Source of the DNA: Acidobacteriota bacterium | GTDB lineage: Bacteria > Acidobacteriota > Terriglobia > Bryobacterales > Bryobacteraceae | NCBI GenBank assembly: GCA_016213775.1 | Contig: JACQZR010000147.1 | Coordinates: 1-64,000 of the forward strand | DNA length: 64,000 bases | Reading direction: 5' to 3' | Shown: in pieces, positions 36,901 through 42,446 of the stretch | Layout of the letters: the number at the start of each line of letters is the position of its first letter | Position numbering within the stretch: position 1 is the first letter of the stretch | Program-made: the position numbers and the translations under genes | Notes under the pieces: model-generated | Told to the model about the DNA's origin: nothing | The model's input: only the letters and a program-made list of their open reading frames with translations | The model's database searches: none

Positions 36901-37375
36901 GCGGGATGGGGCTGTTTTCCAGTATGTCGCGGCCCATATCGTGCCGCACCTCGGCGCCTTCGGTTTGTAGCGTCTGGCCCGATGCGCTGACGGTAATCTG
37001 TTCACTTACTGCGCCCAGCTCTAGAGTTGTATCCATGCGAGTGGTGGTGTCCGCGGCAACTGTGATTCCCGTGAGCGTGACGGGGCGGAAGCCCTCGGCG
37101 CGGATGGTCAGCGAGTACACCCCGGGCGGCAAAGTGGAGAAAGTGTAGTCACCCGAATCACTCGTTGTCGTTGAACGGACCCCGCCTGTACCGGTCTGGA
37201 GGTTCGTAGCGGTTACTGCAGCCTTCGGGATCGAAGATGTGGTGTTGTCCGTGACGCGGCCCACGAGACCTCCATAGAGGCTCTGCCCTCGCGCTGATTG
37301 GGGTGCGGTGAGCACCGCCGACGCGAACGAGAAGAGGAGACAGGCGGCCCGGAAGCGGACGGTTGTCGGGAGCAT
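33998..37375 (-). CDS. TonB-dependent receptor with N-terminal carboxypeptidase-regulatory domain (Oar-like)
   Basis: 1125-residue outer-membrane protein of the type that is expanded in Acidobacteria. The ATG at 37375 is preferred over the ORF start at 37579 because AGGAGGT precedes it by 5 nt and a signal peptide follows (RAACLLFSFASAVLTAPQSA). Residues about 35-125 form a CarboxypepD_reg domain (GLVGRVTDNTTSSIPKA, GDYTFSTLPPGVYSL). The plug region has VNGTSNVTNNVRIDGASS, and a long beta-barrel follows with QFGGTVGGPIKRNRVFFFF and GLRWEYFPML. It is thought to import oligosaccharides or similar ligands using TonB energy. A GntR regulator is divergent from it and a secreted propeller gene follows it. 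Confidence 0.92.
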   Translation of the reverse strand: MLPTTVRFRAACLLFSFASAVLTAPQSARGQSLYGGLVGRVTDNTTSSIPKAAVTATNLQTGTGGVRSTTTSDSGDYTFSTLPPGVYSLTIRAEGFRPVTLTGITVAADTTTRMDTTLELGAVSEQITVSASGQTLQTEGAEVRHDMGRDILENSPIPLGRNYESLLVLLPGVAPPQTSNSFTANPSRGLAFSVNGTSNVTNNVRIDGASSYNTNQPQATAINPSLESIEAVSVVTSSLSPEQGLSGGGAVNIQIKSGTNQLRASGFLYSNHEELTAYPYFGSRSGPKAKYRSNQFGGTVGGPIKRNRVFFFFSYERTGEDSSPQRYLTVPTAAMRSGDLTGSPTTIYDPLTGAAFDAARPTLFATDRVPFAGNLVPASRISAPIRKLLALPDWPLPNAPGGGSLGLSGNYLSRIDYTAKRDQIDTKVNYNLTNQWTLFHRLSALWIDQKNPAPFGNLAGPAVHPTNSRPGRGNGSVYSSTVSSTYVLSPTLILDGYFGYTLRDNNSGPDNMDVAFLRDVLGVPGTNGPTSFSGGMGRFLIDNFDQLGYAQVSPSIFHDGMIQYAGNATHTRGKHEFRAGMEMLRWIYNQQNVSVPGSNAGPAGGFNFRVDTTVLRGGASGNAYNSIAALLLGLPREAGRTSLTVPVLTPRANQYSMYAGDRWKLSSRLVMSYGLRWEYFPMLTRADRGMERYDFSTNEVLVCGTGTVPRDCGLGQSKRLFAPRVGLAWRLKPTLVLRAGYGLTYDPYVFARDIRGNYPVAIAQQLAYPDSRSFSTTLEQGLPQPAPIPAGNGRIPLPTTVAFTTADGNYQRGYIQSWNLTVEKQLGSWIVSSGYVATRSVRQSAILNATWSYPGEGSQGTALFKAFRRTATTQYFGHIGVQKYDSLQTRVQRRFRGYQLGLSHTWAHSLGGLAEGSNGTPMVAIPEYWGRNYGPTSLDIRHKFTAHGAFEIPFGHNKRWASSGAPAKVLGGWQVNFTAVSYTGFPSTPTANSTVLNAPGSGNFADCIGTVPTLGLRERWWDRPGLADPNTVDPRTPRFGTCGVGVLRGPGLVNVDMGVFRKFKLGERLTLQFRGEAFNVANTPHFALPNANISSNNFGVISDTANTGRDGIDQRLFRLGLRAGW

Positions 37376-37421
37376 GGAGTACCTCCTAAAGCGCTTTTCC
37401 TGATTGCGGCGTTTTTGTAAA

Positions 37422-37442
37422 CTGGTATAATGAGTGTACCAG
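37422..37442. promoter_or_regulatory. Candidate GntR operator overlapping a TATAAT -10
   Basis: CTGGTA at 37422-37427 and TACCAG at 37437-37442 are perfect inverted arms separated by 9 bases, in the intergenic region between the TonB receptor and the GntR gene. A perfect plus-strand TATAAT (37426-37431) lies across the left arm, with TTGCGG (37404-37409) as a weak -35 sixteen bases upstream. Binding by the adjacent FadR-type GntR protein would block its own promoter and probably the divergent one. Confidence 0.55.
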
Positions 37443-37454
37443 ATGACGGGAAAC

Positions 37455-38270
37455 ATGCAACCAGAGTTTTGTGGCAGTGCGAAAATTAACGGAAGTGTGA
37501 CAAAGCACGTCAGCGCTCTCATCGAGGAACCGCCTGTCTCGCGCCGCAAACTGGCCGACGAAATTCTCGACCGCCTCATCCGCCTGATCGAATCGGGGTC
37601 GATTCTGCCGGGGGAGCAGCTACCCTCGGAGCGTGAGCTGATGGCGGTCTATGGTGTCGGCCGTCCGGCCGTCCGGGAAGCGTTGCAGTCGCTGCAGAAG
37701 CTGGGGATGATCAGCATCAACCACGGCGAACGAGCGCGCGTCATATCCATCACTCCGGACACTTTGTTCGAACAACTGCGGCTCACGGCGCGGCATCTGC
37801 TTTCGTCGTCTGCGGAGATGCTCGATCACCTCAAGGAGGCGCGCCTGATGTTTGAACAGGCTATGGTCCGCCGCGCGGCCAGGGACGCAACCGATGCCGA
37901 CCGCGAGCGCCTGCGCGAAGTACTCGCCGGCATGAGCGGGAAGGGCAAAAGTACCAACGAATTCATTCAGTCGGATATGGCGTTTCATGAGACGATCGCT
38001 TCCATCAGTGGCAACCCGCTATTTGCGGCGATCAGCAAGGCGATGCTCGACTGGCTGACGCATTTTTCTATTCCGACCGTCCACCAGCCTGGGGCGGAGG
38101 ATCTCACGATCGCCGAACATACGGCTGTCTACAACCGGATCGCGGCGCGCGACGAAGCGGGGGCTGCGAAGGCTATGTTCGACCACCTGACCCGCGCCAA
38201 CGAGCTGTACCGCACGCTGCATCGCGGCCGCCGCTCGCGCAAGCCTTCGCGGGGAAAAGCCGCTGGGTGA
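37455..38270 (+). CDS. FadR-subfamily GntR transcriptional regulator
   Basis: About 271 residues from the ATG at 37455. ATG 37443 and GTG 37497 are alternatives, and the GTG would avoid overlap with the likely transcript start. The N-terminal winged helix shows LADEILDRLIRLIESG, PGEQLPSERELMAVYGVGRP and AVREALQSLQKLG. An all-helical FCD ligand-binding domain follows, with FHETIASISGNPLF and HTAVYNRIAARD, whose Asp/His residues commonly bind a metal for organic-acid or sugar-acid ligands. It is divergent from the TonB receptor and is therefore probably its local repressor. Confidence 0.88.
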   Translation: MQPEFCGSAKINGSVTKHVSALIEEPPVSRRKLADEILDRLIRLIESGSILPGEQLPSERELMAVYGVGRPAVREALQSLQKLGMISINHGERARVISITPDTLFEQLRLTARHLLSSSAEMLDHLKEARLMFEQAMVRRAARDATDADRERLREVLAGMSGKGKSTNEFIQSDMAFHETIASISGNPLFAAISKAMLDWLTHFSIPTVHQPGAEDLTIAEHTAVYNRIAARDEAGAAKAMFDHLTRANELYRTLHRGRRSRKPSRGKAAG

Positions 38271-38538
38271 AGTGATGGTGACGGATACGAACACGGCGCC
38301 GGTGGCGAAGCGACGGGCCGGGTTCTCATGCAGAACGTCCACCATTCCGTGCTGGGCGGAAGCCCTCGAGGTTGGCCGAGTGGATTGGGCGCGCCGTTCC
38401 TCGTTCTGCTGTCGAGCGCGGCCGAACGCCAGATGCTGATGATCGATGGCTGTGTTTCCCGTTGGGCGAATGGCTTGCAGCGTCGCAGCGGTTGAATGCT
38501 ATAATTGTTGATCTGCCCATATTCATATCTTTAATTGA

Positions 38539-38898
38539 CTGGAACTTCGCAGCCCCGACCGCCTGATTCTGATCGGACTACTTACGGACACTGGGGCGGC
38601 GGCGGAACGCGCGCCCGGGTTGTACTCGCTCAGCCGCAGCGAATTCACCGCCGGCGGCTTGCTTCTCACGCTGACCGGCAGCGGATTCCATGCGGGCGTG
38701 CGAGTCTACGCCGGTGGCCTCCGAGCGGTAGTGGAACACGTCAATGAATCGGAGATTCGTGTGCTGGCGCCGGTGGAAGCCGCGCCTGGAGGTCTCCTCG
38801 CAATTCGCCTCGTGGATGGCGATCGGGAGACTCTGACGAAGGCGATTCAGATTGCGCCGGCCAACGCCACGGTGAGCCGCGCGGAGGCCGCCCGGTCC
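38539..38898 (+). pseudogene. TIG/IPT-domain fragment
   Basis: An open frame begins after a TGA at 38536 and has no proper ATG or ribosome site. It reads through SLSRSEFTAGGLLLTLTGSG, VRVYAGGLRAVVEHVNESEI and VLAPVEAAPGGLLAIRL, a fairly typical IPT/TIG immunoglobulin-like domain. The text becomes Pro/Arg-rich junk where it crosses the opposite-strand Rrf2 gene at 38899. It is probably a leftover of a larger secreted protein. The remaining part of this 628-bp gap (38271-38538) holds nothing I recognise, apart from a TATAAT at 38500-38505 with a poorly spaced TTGCAG. Confidence 0.4.
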
Positions 38899-39357
38899 CT
38901 ACCGCCTCTTCGAACGCCGCCCCGCGGGCCCCGCGGACCGCACAGTCCTGGACTTCTCCTCTGAGGAGATATCGAGCAGAGTCGTCGATTCAAGGAACTC
39001 GAAGTAGGCCACCTTGGCAGGGCGCCATGCGTGGTGCGCGGTGCAGGGATCGTCGTCCGAGCAGGTCTGACGCAAGCCAAGAAGGCAGTCCCGTTTCCCG
39101 GTGTGCCGGTCGAACAGCTCGACTACCCGAATGAGCGGGATTTTCTGTGGCGGCCGGGCGAGGCGATAGCCACCTGCGGCCCCCCGGACGGCCTCCACAA
39201 TTCCGGCGTTGCCGAGAACTAGCAGTATCTTGGAGAGGTAGTTCTTCGGCACCCCCGTATTACGAGACAACTCCTGTCCGCCTAGCATTGAGTCGCGCGG
39301 TTGGGTCGCCAGGTATGAAAGCGCGCGCAACGCGTGTTGAGAAGTCACAGAGAGCAT
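38899..39357 (-). CDS. Rrf2-family regulator, NsrR/IscR-like with three conserved Cys
   Basis: 152-residue winged-helix regulator: MLSVTSQHALRALSYLA, then the recognition region VPKNYLSKILLVLG and GAAGGYRLARPP. C91, C99 and C105 (C-x7-C-x5-C) match the iron-sulfur ligand region of NsrR and IscR-type regulators, so a redox- or NO-sensitive [Fe-S] cluster is likely. The basic tail RSAGPAGRRSKRR is an extension. It is divergent from the Fe-S repair gene at 39627, a common NsrR-type pairing, which favours NO sensing. The last part of its sequence overlaps the decayed TIG fragment on the other strand. Confidence 0.88.
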   Translation of the reverse strand: MLSVTSQHALRALSYLATQPRDSMLGGQELSRNTGVPKNYLSKILLVLGNAGIVEAVRGAAGGYRLARPPQKIPLIRVVELFDRHTGKRDCLLGLRQTCSDDDPCTAHHAWRPAKVAYFEFLESTTLLDISSEEKSRTVRSAGPAGRRSKRR

Positions 39358-39367
39358 TTGGTGAGGT

Positions 39368-39396
39368 CCGTCTTCATCGCATCAAATTGCAGACGG
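39368..39396. promoter_or_regulatory. Inverted repeat just upstream of the Rrf2 gene
   Basis: CCGTCT (39368-39373) and AGACGG (39391-39396) form a 6-bp inverted repeat with 17 bases between, starting 11 bp before the Rrf2 start codon. It could be an autoregulatory site or a leader hairpin. The evidence is symmetry and position only. Confidence 0.3.
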
Positions 39397-39512
39397 AAAT
39401 GTCAACAATGGCGGTGCGCTGGGTGTCCAGGCCAGGCGTTTTGCGATTCATGGTGTGACAGGTCTTTCAAGTCCACGTCGACCCTTCCGGTGCCTCACCG
39501 AGTCCACCGGGT

Positions 39513-39526
39513 GTGACTTCGGTCAC
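39513..39526. promoter_or_regulatory. CRP/FNR-type palindrome in front of the Fe-S repair gene
   Basis: GTGACTTCGGTCAC is a perfect GTGA-N6-TCAC palindrome of the CRP/FNR superfamily type. A TAGTAT at 39550-39555 is a fair -10. The predicted transcript start near 39562 puts the palindrome centre (39519.5) at about -42, the classic class II activator position. The sequence is nearly the same as the site at 47960. Confidence 0.6.
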
Positions 39527-39626
39527 GGACAACGTACGACTCCCGGCATTAGTATTGCTCGGAGAATGCAACAGCGCATGCAACGATCCTCAAGCATCCC
39601 GTACGGGAACAGGAAGGAGAACGACG

Positions 39627-40337
39627 ATGACAACCACCACAACTCTGGCGGAAGTGGCCGCACTATCACTGACCGCCGTGCGCACGCTGGAGCGTCATGG
39701 CCTGGATTATTGCTGCGGCGGGAAACAGCCGTTCGACGAGGCGTGCCTGGCAAAGGGACTCAAGCCGGAAGCCGTATTGCAGGAGATCGAACAGGCGCCC
39801 GGGACCGGCGCGCCAGAGCGCAACTGGCAGACCGCTCCACTCGGTGAACTGACGAAGTACATCGTTGCCACTCACCACGAATACCTCAAGCTCGAACTGC
39901 CGGTTTTGGGCAAACGCCTGGAGAAGGTGCATGCGGTTCATGGCGCCCGCGATCCGGAGGCCCTCAGCCGTATGGTCGAGGTATTCGGCGCCTTGCGCGA
40001 CGAGATGGACTTGCACATGCACAAGGAAGAGGCCATTCTGTTTCCCTTCATAGAGAGATACGGACTCGCCGAGGCCCAGGGCCGTCCCATCCCCCCTGTG
40101 CCTTTCGGATCCATCGCGCACCCAATCGCCATGATGGAGCGAGAGCACGTGAGCGCAGGGGACGCGCTGTCGCAGCTCCGCGTGCTGACCCACGACTATC
40201 AACTGCCGCCGTATGCTTGTGACACAGTTCGTGCTCTATACAAGGGACTGGAGGCTCTGGAGGCAGACTTGCACGTGCATATCCATCTCGAGAACAACAT
40301 CCTCTTCCCGCGGGCGATCGCACTGGAAACACGCTAG
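39627..40337 (+). CDS. Iron-sulfur cluster repair di-iron protein (RIC; YtfE/ScdA/DnrN family)
   Basis: 236 residues from the ATG at 39627, which has an AGGAAGGAG site 7 nt before it; the frame extends upstream but without support. The N-terminal ScdA-type domain has RTLERHGLDYCCGGKQ with the characteristic Cys pair. The hemerythrin-like di-iron part follows with ATHHEYLKLELP, DLHMHKEEAILFPFI, MEREHVSAGD and LHVHIHLENNILFPR, supplying the His/Glu ligands. These proteins restore Fe-S clusters damaged by NO or oxidants in the cytoplasm. The gene is divergent from an NsrR-like regulator and preceded by a CRP/FNR-type site, which fits nitrosative-stress control. Confidence 0.95.
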   Translation: MTTTTTLAEVAALSLTAVRTLERHGLDYCCGGKQPFDEACLAKGLKPEAVLQEIEQAPGTGAPERNWQTAPLGELTKYIVATHHEYLKLELPVLGKRLEKVHAVHGARDPEALSRMVEVFGALRDEMDLHMHKEEAILFPFIERYGLAEAQGRPIPPVPFGSIAHPIAMMEREHVSAGDALSQLRVLTHDYQLPPYACDTVRALYKGLEALEADLHVHIHLENNILFPRAIALETR

Positions 40338-40382
40338 GAGCAACAAGTCAACCCGCGAAGACTGCTTCCGCTGGAGCAAGAC

Positions 40383-42443
40383 ATGCAATCGCCAGAAGGT
40401 TCGGTGCGACGGATATGTACGGGCTGGGCGGCCGTGCTCGCCAGAGTGGTGGCAGCGATTCTCCTGTTCGAGGCGATTTCGGGTCTCGCCATCGCGTTCG
40501 GCCCGTTTCACGCCGTCATCGAGTGGGGCCTGCTGGTGCACACGCTGGTCGGCGTGGTCACGCTCGCTCCGCTGGCTTGGTATTTCGTGCAACACTGGCG
40601 GGACTACTCCGGCCAGGCGCTGACGGACGTCCTGCTGCTCGGTTACACCGGCCTGATCGCACTGGCTGTTTGCGCGGTGTCAGGATTCATCGTCACGTGG
40701 CAAGGATTGCTGGGGACTCACACGTCTGCCGTGATGCGGTACATTCACCTGGTCTCGACTTTGACGGCGCTGGTTGCCACGGTTCCCCACATCCTGATTT
40801 CGTGGCTGCGCCGGCGCCGTGCCGGCTTTACGCGGCCCGCGGCAGGATGGCTCAGGCAGTCGGTTGCCGCCTGCGCCTGCGGTCTCGGCTTGACGGTCGT
40901 ACTCACTTTCGCCTACTCGGGAACGAAGTACCGGAACGAGTTCCCAAAGGACTACAATTTCCTCTACGGCAAAACCCGGCCGTTCGCGCCGAGCCTGGCG
41001 CGCACCTCAACAGGCGGCGCGTTCGATGCTCGGTCGCTGGCGGGTTCGGATACCTGCGGATCGAACGGCTGCCACGCACAAATCTACGAGGAATGGCGGC
41101 CCAGCGCTCACCGTTACGCGGCGATGGACCCAATCTTCCAAGGCATCCAGAACGTGATGGCGAAGCAGAATGGTCCGGAGTCGACGCGATATTGTGGAGG
41201 GTGCCACGACCCGATCTCCCTGTTTTCCGGGACCAAGAACATCTTTGTGGAGAAACTGACGGGCCTGGATGGTTACAACGAAGGGGTTTCGTGCGTCGCC
41301 TGCCACGCCATTCAGAAAACCGACATTCAGGGCAACGCGAACTATACGATCACGCAGCCGGGCGAATATCTTTGGCAATGGAGCCGCGAGGGAACGGCTG
41401 GCGCCATGGCTCGCAACTTTCTCATCCGCACCTGGCCGGCGCAGCACAATCGCCTCAGCAAACGCATGTACAAGAAGCCGGAGTACTGCGCGGCGTGCCA
41501 CAAGCAGTTCATCGACCAGGAGGTGAATCGCGTGGGCTGGGTGCAACTGCAGAACCAGTACGACAACTGGGCGGCGAGCCATTGGAACAAAAAAGGTGAC
41601 GCTCGCGCGACGGTGGAGTGCCGCGAGTGCCATATGCCACTGGTGGCTTCAACCGATCCCGCCGCGGGGGACTCGGCCGATTACAACCGCAGCGCCCACG
41701 ACCACAAACATCGCAGCCATCGCTTTCTGGCGGCCAACAACTTCGTTCCGGGACTCCTGCGACTGGACGGTGCGGAGAGACATCTGGAACTGACCAACCG
41801 CTGGCTGCGGGGGGAGTTCGACATTCCCGAAATCCGGGACAAGTGGGCCGAAGGGCCGGTGGTCAAACTCCGCATCGAGACCCCTGCCACCGTGGCTCCT
41901 GGACAGAAACTGGTGGTGCGCGTGATCCTGGTCTCCAACAAAGTCGGACATGACTATCCCACAGGGCCGCTCGACATGATCCAGAGTTGGGTGGAACTGC
42001 GGATCAAGGATGACCGGGGCCGGAACGTGTTCTCGTCCGGGCAGCGCGACGAGCGCAATTTCCTGGAGCCTGGCACGTTTCTATTTAAGGCCGAGCCTGT
42101 CGATCAATATGGCAATCTGATCGACCGTCACAACCTGTGGGAAATGGTCGGTGTGCGATACCGCAGATCTCTGTTCCCCGGTTATTCGGACACAGTCGAG
42201 TACAACGTGATCTGTCCTTCCGGTGGGCCGCGCCAGACCTCGCGAAACGCCCCCGCTGTGCGGGAGTTCCCAGTGCCGGAGGCGGCTCGGGGGACCTTGC
42301 ATGTCACCGCCACGCTGCGCTATCGCAAGATCGACCAATTCCTGCTGAATTACGTTCTGGGCGAGAAATCGGGCCTGACGGCGCCGGTGGCCGACATTGC
42401 GAGCGCGACCACGCGGGTGACGGTGACGTCGAAAGGAGAGTGA
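40383..42443 (+). CDS. Membrane multiheme cytochrome c with cytochrome-b-like N-terminal domain
   Basis: 686-residue protein. Residues about 15-185 hold five hydrophobic segments with His in or near them (WGLLVHTLVGV, YIHLVSTL, VPHILISW), suggesting b-type haems and quinol contact. The periplasmic part carries haem c motifs at C225 (CGSNGCH, an unusual C-x4-C-H), C271 (CGGCH), C304 (CVACH), C369 (CAACH) and C413 (CRECH). The text CHAQIYEEWRPSAH is typical of the cytochrome c554/c' domain. A beta-rich C-terminal third (about 480-686) follows. A role as a quinol-linked electron carrier or N-oxide/other reductase is inferred; the catalytic partner is unknown. The next gene starts 3 nt later. Confidence 0.85.
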   Translation: MQSPEGSVRRICTGWAAVLARVVAAILLFEAISGLAIAFGPFHAVIEWGLLVHTLVGVVTLAPLAWYFVQHWRDYSGQALTDVLLLGYTGLIALAVCAVSGFIVTWQGLLGTHTSAVMRYIHLVSTLTALVATVPHILISWLRRRRAGFTRPAAGWLRQSVAACACGLGLTVVLTFAYSGTKYRNEFPKDYNFLYGKTRPFAPSLARTSTGGAFDARSLAGSDTCGSNGCHAQIYEEWRPSAHRYAAMDPIFQGIQNVMAKQNGPESTRYCGGCHDPISLFSGTKNIFVEKLTGLDGYNEGVSCVACHAIQKTDIQGNANYTITQPGEYLWQWSREGTAGAMARNFLIRTWPAQHNRLSKRMYKKPEYCAACHKQFIDQEVNRVGWVQLQNQYDNWAASHWNKKGDARATVECRECHMPLVASTDPAAGDSADYNRSAHDHKHRSHRFLAANNFVPGLLRLDGAERHLELTNRWLRGEFDIPEIRDKWAEGPVVKLRIETPATVAPGQKLVVRVILVSNKVGHDYPTGPLDMIQSWVELRIKDDRGRNVFSSGQRDERNFLEPGTFLFKAEPVDQYGNLIDRHNLWEMVGVRYRRSLFPGYSDTVEYNVICPSGGPRQTSRNAPAVREFPVPEAARGTLHVTATLRYRKIDQFLLNYVLGEKSGLTAPVADIASATTRVTVTSKGE

Positions 42444-42446
42444 CGG

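Noticed and set aside
40415-41599. 394-codon plus-strand frame
   Set aside because: Alternative frame of the multiheme cytochrome, which has clear haem motifs and membrane helices.
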